Positions 25,521-34,386 of a stretch of DNA of 64,000 bases are shown here, one piece after another. The stretch lies in assembly GCA_965227255.1 (NCBI GenBank), contig CBDDFS010000002.1, forward strand, positions 248,001-312,000, in the 5' to 3' direction. Position 1 is the first letter of the stretch. The number at the start of each line of letters is the position of its first letter. Both the position numbers and the translations under genes were made by a program. The notes below the pieces were generated by a model. The model was not told the DNA's origin. It saw only the letters and a program-made list of their open reading frames with translations, and made no database searches. The stretch comes from CBDDFS01 sp965227255. Lineage in GTDB: Bacteria > Bacteroidota > Bacteroidia > Flavobacteriales_E > Vicingaceae.

Positions 25521-26260
25521 TTGCTAACGTAGAAATTGACAATAAATCTTATCGTTTTGATCTGAAAAAGGGCATAGATATTTCAATGCCCCTGAGTCCA
25601 GAAGAAAATAGAGCAAGTGCCTGGTATGTTGATCCGATTAAAATAGAACCTGTCAGGGGTGAAGGGTTTATTGGGGATGTCAATCAAGGTGGTTCTGTGA
25701 ACTTCAATAACATTTTCTTCAATCCACACGGAAACGGAACGCATACAGAATGTCTTGGCCATATCAGCAAGGAACATCATTCGATAAATCGACATCTAAA
25801 GGAGTTTTTCTTTTCTGCCTGTGTGGTCACGATTGATCCTGAAAAAAGAAATGAAGATCTGGTCATCAGTTTGGAACAATTGAAAGCAGGCTTTACGGAT
25901 ACTGCCGAGGCCATTGTTATTAGGACATTGCCGAACGACGACTCAAAATTATTCCGTCAGTATTCCAATTCGAATCCACCATATATCGAAAGTGAGGCTA
26001 TTCCATATTTATTGGATAAAGGTGTCAACCATATATTGATCGACCTTCCTTCGGTTGATCGGGAAATGGATGAAGGAGTGTTGGCTTCACATCATGCCTT
26101 TTGGAATTACCCGAATGATCCTCAGGTTCACAGAACCATTACCGAATTTATTTACGTGCCTTCTGAAGTTTCGGATGGTTTCTATTTACTGAATATTCAG
26201 ATCGCACCTTTTGAAAATGATGCTTCACCAAGCAAGCCCATTCTCTATAAACCTCTTTAA
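25517..26260 (+). CDS. Cyclase family protein (KynB-like metal hydrolase)
   Basis: 247-residue protein of the cyclase/arylformamidase family (PF04199). The metal motif is H71-x4-H76-x-E78-x3-H82 in HGNGTHTECLGH, where KynB has H-x-G-T-H-x-D. Additional marks: DISMPLSP near the start, VNHILIDLPSVDRE, and HHAFWNYP. Bacterial relatives hydrolyse N-formylkynurenine or similar amides and esters. Tryptophanase at 52.5 kb is the only other Trp-linked gene in the window. Translationally coupled to hemW (ATGA) and adjoining yjbR. Confidence 0.85.
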   Translation: MIANVEIDNKSYRFDLKKGIDISMPLSPEENRASAWYVDPIKIEPVRGEGFIGDVNQGGSVNFNNIFFNPHGNGTHTECLGHISKEHHSINRHLKEFFFSACVVTIDPEKRNEDLVISLEQLKAGFTDTAEAIVIRTLPNDDSKLFRQYSNSNPPYIESEAIPYLLDKGVNHILIDLPSVDREMDEGVLASHHAFWNYPNDPQVHRTITEFIYVPSEVSDGFYLLNIQIAPFENDASPSKPILYKPL

Positions 26261-26617
26261 ATGAATATTGAGGATTTCAGGACGTATTGCCTCTTAAAAA
26301 AAGGAGTAACTGAAGAATTTCCTTTTGACCAGAATACACTCGTTTATAAAGTCATGGGGAAAATGTTTGCGGCCACTGATGTGAACAATTTTGAATCGGT
26401 CAATCTAAAATGCGACCCGGATCTTGCCGTGGAATTGAGAGAGAACTATGATTTTGTCAAACCGGGTTATCACATGAACAAAAAACACTGGAATACGATA
26501 GAAATGGACTGGCAAATGGAGGACAAATTGTTCAAAGAATGGATCGATCATTCGTATGCTCTGGTAGTTGACAGTCTGACCAAAAAGTTGAAGCAAGAAT
26601 TAGAAAACTTGGAGTAA
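26261..26617 (+). CDS. MmcQ/YjbR family protein
   Basis: 118-residue protein of the MmcQ/YjbR family (double-wing fold, sometimes called DNA-binding). Seen: MNIEDFRTYCLLKKGVTEEFPFD, VYKVMGKMFA, NLKCDPDLAVELRENYDFVKPGYHMNKKHWNTI (read as KCDPDLAVELRE and GYHMNKKHWNTI). Starts directly after the cyclase stop and its own stop overlaps the next start. Confidence 0.9.
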   Translation: MNIEDFRTYCLLKKGVTEEFPFDQNTLVYKVMGKMFAATDVNNFESVNLKCDPDLAVELRENYDFVKPGYHMNKKHWNTIEMDWQMEDKLFKEWIDHSYALVVDSLTKKLKQELENLE

Positions 26618-27195
26618 TGAGAAGAATATTTTACTATTTCGTTCAGGGGATTTTTTACACTATACCTGTAGGCATAACTGTATACGTGGTTTATCAATCG
26701 ATCTACTGGCTGGATCATCTGATACCAATAGATTTCCCCGGAGCCGGAATCCTCAGCATGATAATTGTGATCACACTAATTGGTTGGTTGGGCTCGACTA
26801 TTCTCTCTTCTTCCGTTGGAAAACTAATAAAGAGCATAGAAAAGTGGGTAATGAAGATTCCGGGTGTGAAGCTCATTTATACCGGACTTAAAGATCTTAC
26901 CTCCGCTCTGATGGGAACGAATCGTACATTCGATCAGGCGGTTCTGGTAGACCTTGATAAAGACAATGGAATTCAAAAGATCGGTTTTGTTACCAAGAAT
27001 GATCTGTCACCATTTAATATTGGTCCGGACAAAGTCTCGGTCTATTTTCCATACTCATATGGCATTATGGGTGATCTGAGAATTGTGCCCCGAGAATCCG
27101 TCACGCCTTTGCCTGGCAAGCCTGCAGAAATTATGAAGTTCATTGTCTCAGGTGGAGTTGTTAATCTCGGCGAGTCTGAAGAAGAGGAGAAATAG
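26617..27195 (+). CDS. DUF502 domain-containing membrane protein
   Basis: 192-residue inner membrane protein of the DUF502 family. Two spans (about 5-25 and 45-66) are followed by the conserved cytoplasmic or periplasmic part: KWVMKIPGVKLIYTGLKDL, GFVTKND, SVYFPYSYGIMGDLRIVPRE, and KFIVSGGVV. Family function is unknown. Overlaps the yjbR stop and is 3 bp from the transporter gene. Confidence 0.9.
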   Translation: MRRIFYYFVQGIFYTIPVGITVYVVYQSIYWLDHLIPIDFPGAGILSMIIVITLIGWLGSTILSSSVGKLIKSIEKWVMKIPGVKLIYTGLKDLTSALMGTNRTFDQAVLVDLDKDNGIQKIGFVTKNDLSPFNIGPDKVSVYFPYSYGIMGDLRIVPRESVTPLPGKPAEIMKFIVSGGVVNLGESEEEEK

Positions 27196-27198
27196 AAA

Positions 27199-28077
27199 AT
27201 GCTCTCTTATCAGATAAGACTTCATTTAATTGTAATCATTTTCGGATTCACCGGAATCCTGGGTAAACTGATTTTGCTGCCGGCTGAGTCCATTGTTTTA
27301 TATCGAATGAGCATCGCCTGTCTTTCTCTTGGCATCCTATTGTTGCTGGGCGGCAGAAAAGCAAAGGCAACATCAAAGAATAAATTAAAATGGTTCTTAA
27401 CCGGATTTGTGGTTTGCATTCACTGGTTCACCTTCTTTCATGCAATCAAACTTTCGAATGTATCGGTGGGTCTCGTATGTATGTCTTCAACTGCCCTCTT
27501 CACTTCCATCCTTGAACCCATTTTTCTCAAGAAGAAAGTGCGTTTGTATGAGATTCTTTTCAGCGCAATAATCATAGCTTCTATGGCTATGATCCTTAGT
27601 GTGGAATTTCAATATGTAGCGGGAATTATCTTCGGCTTGATCTCGGCCGCTCTTGCATCTCTTTTTACTGTACTCAACAGCAAATATGTGCTTGAAGAAT
27701 CCCCAATAGTTATCTCCTTTTATGAACTCATGGGTGGAGCGATCCTTGTATTTCTTTATTTATTCTTCATGGATCAGGAAACTTTATCCATATTACCTTC
27801 ATTCAATGATTTCGTCTACTTGTTCATCCTTGCTATCCTGGCAACAGCAATTGCATTTGTCGTAAGTATTGCAGTGATGAAAAAACTGAGTCCGTTTACC
27901 GTAAGTCTGACCATTAATCTGGAACCTCTTTACGGCATTGTTCTGGCAGTAATAATCTTCGGAAGTGATGAATATATGTCACCGGCCTTCTATACCGGCT
28001 TTGCCATTATCTTGTCAACGATTTTCATGAATGCCTTTCTAAAGAAAAGGGAGAGGAAACTTGAAACGAAAGCTTAA
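27199..28077 (+). CDS. EamA/DMT family transporter
   Basis: 292-residue membrane protein of the drug/metabolite transporter superfamily: two EamA repeats with about ten spans (first repeat about 5-135, second about 140-275), with LTINLEPLYGIVLAVIIFG near the end as the typical conserved block of the second repeat. Substrate unknown. Last gene of the overlapping run that starts at hemW. Its stop TAA shares the tetranucleotide TTAA (28074-28077) with the convergent thiL stop. Confidence 0.9.
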   Translation: MLSYQIRLHLIVIIFGFTGILGKLILLPAESIVLYRMSIACLSLGILLLLGGRKAKATSKNKLKWFLTGFVVCIHWFTFFHAIKLSNVSVGLVCMSSTALFTSILEPIFLKKKVRLYEILFSAIIIASMAMILSVEFQYVAGIIFGLISAALASLFTVLNSKYVLEESPIVISFYELMGGAILVFLYLFFMDQETLSILPSFNDFVYLFILAILATAIAFVVSIAVMKKLSPFTVSLTINLEPLYGIVLAVIIFGSDEYMSPAFYTGFAIILSTIFMNAFLKKRERKLETKA

Positions 28078-29114
28078 TTGACCGAATCCCAACCTTGAGC
28101 CTTTAGCTCCAAAACATTGTCACCGATTGTGACCAATTGTGAGGCTTCTCCTTTACCGGTCATATGGCCGATGATTGAAATGCCCGACAATTCGTTGATT
28201 TTTTCATGGTCTTTTATATCCACTGTGAAAAGAAGTTCGTAATCCTCCCCTCCATTCAAAGCTGCCGTGGTGCCACTTAGCTTGAAGTCTTCCGCAAGGT
28301 TAACGGTTGTTGGATCAATTGGAAGTTTGTCTTCGTACACAGAGCAACCCAAATTCGATTCTTTGCAGAGATGCAGAAGATCAGATGACAAGCCATCTGA
28401 AATATCAATCATTGACGTTGGCTTGATTCCACTCTCTTTGAGGGCCTCAATCACATCGTGCCTGGCCTCCGGTTTCAATTGCCTTTCAAGAATGTAATCA
28501 TACCCGCTGAAATCGGGCTGAACCCCACTGCCCTCTTCAAAAATTGTTTTTTCTCTTTCGAGTAATTGAAGTCCCATGAAGGCTCCGCCAAGATCTCCAC
28601 TCACACATATGAGGTCATTCTCTCCGGCTCCGGATCTGTATACAACATCATCTTCATTGGCCTCTCCAATTGCCGTGATGCTTATTACCAGACCCGACTG
28701 ACTCGAAACTGTATCACCCCCAACCAGGTCGACATTGTAATTCTCGCAGGCCAGGTTGATTCCTTCGTACAACTCCTCGAGAAATTCAACCGAAATTCGG
28801 TTTGATACACCCACTGATACTGTGATGACTTTTGGACTGCCATTCATCGCATAGATGTCGGATAGGTTTGAAATAACAGCCTTATAACCAAGGTGTTTTA
28901 CCGGTGTATATAGCAAATCAAAATGCAAGCCTTCACAGAGCATATCGGTGGTAACAAGATTCACCGCCTTTTCTGATTTGAAAGCAGCGGCATCATCACC
29001 AATACCTTTAAGGACATTTTTACTATTGATCTTTACTTTTTCTGTGATTCGATCGATCAGTTTGAACTCTCCAAGATCACCAAGAGGTGTTACTTCATTA
29101 TCCTTTTCACTCAT
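28074..29114 (-). CDS. thiL: Thiamine-monophosphate kinase
   Basis: 346-residue ThiL, which phosphorylates thiamine monophosphate to the active diphosphate. Seen: GEFKLIDRITEK, the magnesium/ATP motif GIGDDAAAF, VTTDMLCEGLHFDL, GGDTVSSQSGLVISITAIGE, DISDGLSSDLLHLC and GGEDYELLFT. The ATG at 29114 is preferred to one 19 codons upstream, whose added segment is basic and not part of the family. No other thiamine gene is nearby. Confidence 0.95.
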   Translation of the reverse strand: MSEKDNEVTPLGDLGEFKLIDRITEKVKINSKNVLKGIGDDAAAFKSEKAVNLVTTDMLCEGLHFDLLYTPVKHLGYKAVISNLSDIYAMNGSPKVITVSVGVSNRISVEFLEELYEGINLACENYNVDLVGGDTVSSQSGLVISITAIGEANEDDVVYRSGAGENDLICVSGDLGGAFMGLQLLEREKTIFEEGSGVQPDFSGYDYILERQLKPEARHDVIEALKESGIKPTSMIDISDGLSSDLLHLCKESNLGCSVYEDKLPIDPTTVNLAEDFKLSGTTAALNGGEDYELLFTVDIKDHEKINELSGISIIGHMTGKGEASQLVTIGDNVLELKAQGWDSVN

Positions 29115-29132
29115 GCTGTAAATTTTAAACTG

Positions 29133-29140
29133 CAAAAGTA
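29133..29140 (-). promoter_or_regulatory. Candidate -7 box (TACTTTTG) for thiL
   Basis: On the minus strand TACTTTTG matches TAnnTTTG and lies 18 bp upstream of the thiL ATG. No clear -33 element. It shares the 204-bp gap with the divergent suf promoter. Confidence 0.35.
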
Positions 29141-29249
29141 AGGCTTTCCGTGGTTGCCGACGAGAAAGCATTTGCCCTCCAAAGGCAATAATTTATTAAG
29201 TCAAATAATCGGAACAATACAATCTCCCGACTGTTATTGCTTCAAAACC

Positions 29250-29291
29250 TTGCAACATCGACAGCTTGTGAGTAATTTTGCCGTAAATTTG
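29250..29291 (+). promoter_or_regulatory. Candidate suf operon promoter
   Basis: Two -7-type elements occur: TAATTTTG at 29273-29280, which has a TTG at 29250-29252 exactly 20 bp upstream as a -33 box, and TAAATTTG at 29284-29291. Both match the Bacteroidota consensus TAnnTTTG. Transcripts would begin at roughly 29286 or 29297, just before or inside the palindrome at 29293-29315. Confidence 0.5.
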
Positions 29292-29292
29292 A

Positions 29293-29315
29293 TTATTTAG
29301 AATTAATCTAAATAA
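29293..29315. promoter_or_regulatory. Perfect inverted repeat, putative iron-responsive operator of the suf operon
   Basis: Arms TTATTTAGA (29293-29301) and TCTAAATAA (29307-29315) are exact reverse complements around a 5-bp centre ATTAA. It directly abuts the TAAATTTG -7 box and ends 3 bp before the first ATG, the position of a repressor site. The A/T-rich symmetric form resembles Fur-type operators; an Rrf2/IscR-type regulator is the alternative. The repressor is not encoded in this window. Confidence 0.6.
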
Positions 29316-29318
29316 ATT

Positions 29319-29645
29319 ATGATCACAGTACAGGACGCAGCAAAGACCAAATTAGAAAGCTTGATGACAGAAGGCAAATACGGAGAAAATGCCTTTGTTA
29401 GAGTAAGTGTTAAAGGAGGGGGTTGTTCAGGATTGATGTACAATCTGGATTTTGACACAGATCTGAAAGAGGAGGATAAGGTATTTGAAGACAAAGGCAT
29501 CAGGGTTGTGGTCGATAAAAAAAGCATGTTATATCTGGTAGGAACTTCTTTGGAATACGAAGGTGGTTTGAATGGAAAAGGATTCAGTTTTGTCAATCCG
29601 AATGCAACCAGAACTTGTGGATGCGGGGAGAGTTTCGCGGTATAA
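29319..29645 (+). CDS. HesB/IscA-type iron-sulfur assembly protein (SufA-like)
   Basis: 108-residue A-type carrier, first gene of the suf operon; it holds or passes on Fe-S clusters (or iron). The three conserved cysteines are present: one in KGGGCSGL (about C36) and two in RTCGCGESF near the C-terminus (CGCG, about 101 and 103). The start is the ATG 3 bp after the palindromic operator. sufB follows 9 bp after the stop. Confidence 0.93.
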   Translation: MITVQDAAKTKLESLMTEGKYGENAFVRVSVKGGGCSGLMYNLDFDTDLKEEDKVFEDKGIRVVVDKKSMLYLVGTSLEYEGGLNGKGFSFVNPNATRTCGCGESFAV

Positions 29646-29654
29646 TTTTCCGAC

Positions 29655-31100
29655 ATGGAGAAGAATGAAGATGACATTTTAAGGGAGGTCACCTCCCAGG
29701 AATATAAATACGGCTTCGTTACAGATATTGAATCGGATAAGGCCCCGAAGGGTCTTAATGAAGACATCATCCGTTTCATTTCTGCTAAGAAAGAGGAGCC
29801 CGAATGGCTGCTTGAATGGAGGCTGAAAGCATTCAAACACTGGCAGACATTAACTGAGCCGGAATGGGCACATATCAAATATCCGAAGCCAAACTTTCAG
29901 GACATTATCTATTACGCCGCTCCGAAAAAGAAGAAAGAATTAAGCAGTCTGGATGAAGTGGATCCTGAGCTACTTGCCACTTTCGATAAGCTCGGGATTT
30001 CCCTTGAGGAGCAAAAAAGACTGACAGGCGTAGCCGTTGATGTGGTCATGGACAGTGTGTCTGTAAAAACCACCTTTCAGGATAAATTGGCTGAATTGGG
30101 CATCATATTTTGCTCCTTTAGCGAAGCCGTTCAGAACCATCCCGAACTAGTTAAGAAATACATGGGACGTGTTGTTCCTATGACGGACAATTTTTATGCG
30201 GCATTGAATTCTGCGGTATTCACCGATGGTTCTTTTTGCTACATCCCGGAAGGAGTGAAATGTCCTATGGAACTTTCAACTTATTTCAGAATCAATGAAG
30301 CAAATACAGGTCAGTTTGAAAGAACACTTGTTGTTGCTGAAAAAGGTAGTTATGTCTCCTACCTTGAAGGATGCACAGCGCCAATGAGAGACCAAAATCA
30401 GCTCCACGCTGCTGTGGTTGAGCTCATTGCCATGGATGACGCCGAGATTAAATACAGTACAGTGCAAAACTGGTATCCTGGTGATAAGGATGGCAAGGGT
30501 GGTATCTTCAATTTTGTGACGAAGCGAGGTCTTTGTGAAAAGAATTCAAAAATTTCATGGACTCAGGTAGAAACGGGTTCGGCCGTGACCTGGAAATACC
30601 CTTCTTGCATCCTTAAGGGAGACAATTCTATTGGTGAGTTTTATTCAATAGCCATCACAAACAATTTTCAGCAGGCCGACACCGGAACCAAGATGATGCA
30701 CATTGGCAAGAACACCAAAAGCACAATCATCTCGAAAGGAATAAGCGCCGGAAAGAGCAATAACTCATACCGCGGTCTTGTGAACATCCTGCCAAAAGCT
30801 GAGAATGCGAGGAACTTTACACAGTGTGATTCATTACTGATGGGAGATAAGTGTGGGGCTCACACATTTCCTTACATCGAAGTAAAAAATAGCAGTGCTG
30901 TGGTTGAGCACGAAGCAACGACCTCAAAGATCGGAGAAGATCAGATCTTTTATTGCAATCAAAGAGGTATTGATACTGAAAAGGCCATTGGATTGATTGT
31001 GAATGGTTATTGTCGGGAGGTTTTAAATCAGCTTCCGATGGAATTTGCCGTGGAAGCGAAAAAATTGTTGGAAATAAGCTTGGAAGGAAGCGTAGGTTAA
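29655..31100 (+). CDS. sufB: Fe-S cluster assembly scaffold SufB
   Basis: 481-residue SufB, core of the SufBCD scaffold complex on which [4Fe-4S] clusters form in the cytoplasm. Seen: YKYGFVTDIESDKAPKGLNE, the YFRINEANTGQFERTLVVAE block, SYLEGCTAPMRDQNQLHAAVVE, KNSKISWTQVETGSAVTWKYPS (read in parts), CDSLLMGDKCGAHTFPYIE and the C-terminal EHEATTSKIGEDQIFYCNQRG. Length is normal. Follows the SufA-like gene and precedes sufC by 11 bp. Confidence 0.97.
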   Translation: MEKNEDDILREVTSQEYKYGFVTDIESDKAPKGLNEDIIRFISAKKEEPEWLLEWRLKAFKHWQTLTEPEWAHIKYPKPNFQDIIYYAAPKKKKELSSLDEVDPELLATFDKLGISLEEQKRLTGVAVDVVMDSVSVKTTFQDKLAELGIIFCSFSEAVQNHPELVKKYMGRVVPMTDNFYAALNSAVFTDGSFCYIPEGVKCPMELSTYFRINEANTGQFERTLVVAEKGSYVSYLEGCTAPMRDQNQLHAAVVELIAMDDAEIKYSTVQNWYPGDKDGKGGIFNFVTKRGLCEKNSKISWTQVETGSAVTWKYPSCILKGDNSIGEFYSIAITNNFQQADTGTKMMHIGKNTKSTIISKGISAGKSNNSYRGLVNILPKAENARNFTQCDSLLMGDKCGAHTFPYIEVKNSSAVVEHEATTSKIGEDQIFYCNQRGIDTEKAIGLIVNGYCREVLNQLPMEFAVEAKKLLEISLEGSVG

Positions 31101-31111
31101 GCAAAGGAATT

Positions 31112-31870
31112 ATGTTAGAGATCAAAGATTTAAAGGCCGAAATCGACGGCAAAGAAATATTAAAGGGTTTGAATTTGTCGGTTAATCCCGGCGAAGTGCA
31201 TGCGATCATGGGGCCTAACGGTTCAGGTAAAAGCACCCTTGCATCTGTGATGGCAGGTCGGGAAGAATATGAAGTAACAGGAGGGGAAATTGACTTTGAT
31301 GGAAATGACCTTTTAGACATGGATGCAGATGTAAGAGCCAAAGAAGGACTCTTTCTTGCATTCCAGTATCCAGTTGAAATTCCTGGAGTCAGTAACGTGA
31401 ATTTCTTGCGAACAGCCCTTAACGAGATTAGAGAACACAAAGGTCAGGATGCGATTGAAGCCAAGGATTTTCTGGATATGGTAAAGGAAAAGTCAAAGCT
31501 CGTTGAGCTGAACACGAAACTTGCCAACCGTGCCGTTAATGAAGGTTTTTCCGGCGGGGAAAAGAAAAGAAATGAGATTTTTCAGATGGCCATGCTTGAG
31601 CCGAAGCTCAGTGTTTTGGATGAAACTGACAGTGGTCTTGATATTGACGCTTTAAAGGTAGTGGCCAATGGGGTGAATCAGCTGAAGTCAAAAGATAATG
31701 CCTTCGTCATCATAACACATTACCAGAGACTGTTGAATTACATCGAACCTGACTTTGTACATGTCCTGTACAATGGAAAGATCATTAAATCAGGAGATAA
31801 GTCTCTTGCCCTTGAGCTGGAAGAAAGAGGTTACGACTGGATCATAGAAGGGCAGAAAGAGGAAGTTTGA
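31112..31870 (+). CDS. sufC: Fe-S assembly ATPase SufC
   Basis: 252-residue ABC-type ATPase that energises the SufBCD complex. Walker A GPNGSGKST, Q-loop FLAFQYPVEIPG (the SufC signature), ABC signature FSGGEKKRNEI, Walker B LSVLDETDSGLD and the H-loop ITHYQR. The ATG at 31112 gives the standard MLEIKDLKAEI opening; the frame extends upstream into sufB but that part is not coding. 1 bp separates it from sufD. Confidence 0.97.
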   Translation: MLEIKDLKAEIDGKEILKGLNLSVNPGEVHAIMGPNGSGKSTLASVMAGREEYEVTGGEIDFDGNDLLDMDADVRAKEGLFLAFQYPVEIPGVSNVNFLRTALNEIREHKGQDAIEAKDFLDMVKEKSKLVELNTKLANRAVNEGFSGGEKKRNEIFQMAMLEPKLSVLDETDSGLDIDALKVVANGVNQLKSKDNAFVIITHYQRLLNYIEPDFVHVLYNGKIIKSGDKSLALELEERGYDWIIEGQKEEV

Positions 31871-31871
31871 G

Positions 31872-33149
31872 ATGGCTGAGAAAAAAGAAACATACCTGAT
31901 CGCAAATGAAGGCAACTTCATTGATTCGCTAAGCGAAAAGGATGCACATGCTGGCAGGAAGGAAGCCTATCTCAAGTGGAAGGAAATGCCTGCACCAACC
32001 ACCAGAGACGAATACTGGAAGTATACAAGAATAGGTCCTGTTCTCAAGAAGACCTATGAAATTTCCGGCCGTGTTACTGAATTCAACACACGTTTCATTC
32101 GTGATACTGATGCCTATCACCTCGTATTTGTAAATGGTGTCTTTTCTGAGGAACATTCCGATAACGTCATTGAAGACAATTTCATTGTCTCTAACCTTGA
32201 ACACATAAGGAATGCAAAACCGGAATTGATTTCTCGACAAAATGAACTTATTGAGAGCCATGATTATTTTTCAATGCTCAACACTTCATTCCATCAAAAT
32301 GGTCCTTTTATCTGGGCAGGAAGGAATCAGAAAATTGATAAAAGCATTCATGTAGTTCATGTTTGCAACGAGAACGCAAGGCTTGTTAACATCAAAGGAT
32401 TGGTTATCGCAGAAGTGGGATCTTCAGTTTCAATTATCGAAACATGGGATGATGACAATGGCGAAGAAAGCTTTATCAATTCCAGACTTGACTATCACGT
32501 TGAGGCAAACGCCGAAGTGGAAGTGATTAAAATTCAATCTGTCGGAGGAGAGAATAGTCTTATCAATCAGGACTTCGTTGAACAGGAAAAAAACTCCAGG
32601 TTCTCTGCTCATACTATTTCCATGCAGGGAAAACTCATCCGAAATAATCTGAATATTTCTCTTAATGGTGAAGGGGCGGAGTCTAATATGAATGGCCTTT
32701 ACATGGTCAAAGGGAATGAGCATGTTGACAATCACACCAGGATCAATCATGCCGTGCCTAATTGCAACTCAAACGAGTTATATAAAGGAATCCTGAATGA
32801 AAAGGCTAAAGGCGTTTTCAATGGAAAAGTAATCGTTAGCCGTGATGCTCAAAAAACGAATGCATTCCAGTATAACGGAAATATTCTGTTAACAGATGAA
32901 TGTCAGGTTTACTCTAAACCGGAACTTGAGATTTATGCGGATGATGTGAAATGTAGTCATGGCTCTACAACCGGCCAGCTGGACCAGGAAGCGCTCTTCT
33001 ATCTTCAATCGAGAGGAATAGGAAAAAAGAATGCAAGAAATCTGCTGCTTCAGGCTTTTGCCAGAGAAGTGCTCGATAAATTTCCAAATGAGCAGGTAAG
33101 AGAAAGAGTTGATAAATATATTACCGAGCGTTATCAAATCAATGGATAG
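31872..33149 (+). CDS. sufD: Fe-S assembly protein SufD
   Basis: 425-residue SufD, the paralogous partner of SufB. Seen: KWKEMPAPTTRDEYWKYTRIGP at the N-terminus (aromatic-rich SufD entry), a beta-helix core, and the C-terminal DDVKCSHGSTTGQLDQEALFYLQSRGI block, with FAREVLDKFP. The histidine of KCSHG, important for iron entry in E. coli SufD, is present. The 3' end overlaps sufS by 8 bp. Confidence 0.96.
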   Translation: MAEKKETYLIANEGNFIDSLSEKDAHAGRKEAYLKWKEMPAPTTRDEYWKYTRIGPVLKKTYEISGRVTEFNTRFIRDTDAYHLVFVNGVFSEEHSDNVIEDNFIVSNLEHIRNAKPELISRQNELIESHDYFSMLNTSFHQNGPFIWAGRNQKIDKSIHVVHVCNENARLVNIKGLVIAEVGSSVSIIETWDDDNGEESFINSRLDYHVEANAEVEVIKIQSVGGENSLINQDFVEQEKNSRFSAHTISMQGKLIRNNLNISLNGEGAESNMNGLYMVKGNEHVDNHTRINHAVPNCNSNELYKGILNEKAKGVFNGKVIVSRDAQKTNAFQYNGNILLTDECQVYSKPELEIYADDVKCSHGSTTGQLDQEALFYLQSRGIGKKNARNLLLQAFAREVLDKFPNEQVRERVDKYITERYQING

Positions 33150-34386
33150 TGAGATCTCAAATAGAACGGAAGACAAAAGACTGATTGAGATCAGGAATGA
33201 TTTTCCAATCCTTTCGCAGAAGATCAACGGTTCTGAACTCGTCTATTTTGATAATGCTGCTACCACCCAAAAACCGAATCGAGTAATAGACGCAATTACG
33301 GATTTCTACTCCAGCCATAACAGTAATGTGCATCGGGGAGTACACACCTTAAGCCAGCGATCTACCGAATTTTATGAGGATGCGAGAAATAAAGTAAAGG
33401 TCTTCTTGAATGCAGCTTCATCTGAGGAAATTATCTTCACCGCAGGAACCACGGATTCTATCAACCTTGCGGCCACAGCCCTGGAGGACTACGTTGGTGA
33501 AGGAGACGAGATCCTTACTACAGAGATGGAACATCACTCCAATTTTGTTCCATGGCAAGTCCTGGCAAAGAAAAAGAAGGCTTCTTTCAAGGTGGCTCGT
33601 TTAAATGAAAAAGGTGAGGTCGACATTGCGGAACTTGAGTCCTTAATGAATGAAAAAACCAAGGTCCTTGCCATCAATCATGCTTCAAATACGCTTGGCA
33701 CGATTAACGATATTAAGGAAATTACCCGTTTAGCTAAATCAAAGAATATATTGGTTGTTGTTGATGGGGCGCAATGGGTAGCTCACGGAAAAACGGACGT
33801 TCAGGTTCTGAATTGCGATCTCTATGCCTTTTCCGGTCATAAATTATTTGGTCCAACAGGGATTGGCGTCCTCTATGGAAAGAAAGCTCTTTTAGAAAAA
33901 ATGAGTCCCTACCGATATGGAGGAGGCATGATCAGTGAGGTGAATCTGGAGCAAACTACTTATTCAGGAAGTCCGCAGGTTTTTGAAGCCGGCACACCCA
34001 ATGTTGCCGGAGCGCATGGCCTGGGGTTTGCTATAGATTACATAAAAGAAATTGGTTGGGATTTCATTGAAGAACAAGAAAGCTCCTTACTTGAATATGC
34101 CACAGCTAAAATGAAAGAAATACCGGGAATCAGATTCTTTGGAACATCAGAAAACAAAGTGTCTCTGAATTCTTTCCTTATTGGGGATATTCACCCATTT
34201 GACCTGGGCACTATGTTGGATCAGATGGGAATTGCTGTCAGAACAGGTCATCACTGCACGCAGCCAATCATGCAATGTTATAACATTCCGGGAACGGTCA
34301 GAGCTTCCTTCGCTTTCTATAACACTCATGATGAAGTAGACCGACTGATTGAGGGAATTCATAAAGCTATAAAAATATTGTCATGA
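33142..34386 (+). CDS. sufS: Cysteine desulfurase SufS
   Basis: 414-residue PLP-dependent cysteine desulfurase of group II, supplying sulfur to SufBCD via SufE. The PLP lysine is about K234 in FSGHKLFGPTGIG, the catalytic cysteine about C372 in RTGHHCTQPIM; MEHHSNFVPWQ and YFDNAATTQKP are standard. The start ATG at 33142 lies inside the end of sufD, which indicates translational coupling; an upstream in-frame ATG would lengthen the overlap without homology. Overlaps sufE by ATGA. Confidence 0.97.
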   Translation: MDSEISNRTEDKRLIEIRNDFPILSQKINGSELVYFDNAATTQKPNRVIDAITDFYSSHNSNVHRGVHTLSQRSTEFYEDARNKVKVFLNAASSEEIIFTAGTTDSINLAATALEDYVGEGDEILTTEMEHHSNFVPWQVLAKKKKASFKVARLNEKGEVDIAELESLMNEKTKVLAINHASNTLGTINDIKEITRLAKSKNILVVVDGAQWVAHGKTDVQVLNCDLYAFSGHKLFGPTGIGVLYGKKALLEKMSPYRYGGGMISEVNLEQTTYSGSPQVFEAGTPNVAGAHGLGFAIDYIKEIGWDFIEEQESSLLEYATAKMKEIPGIRFFGTSENKVSLNSFLIGDIHPFDLGTMLDQMGIAVRTGHHCTQPIMQCYNIPGTVRASFAFYNTHDEVDRLIEGIHKAIKILS

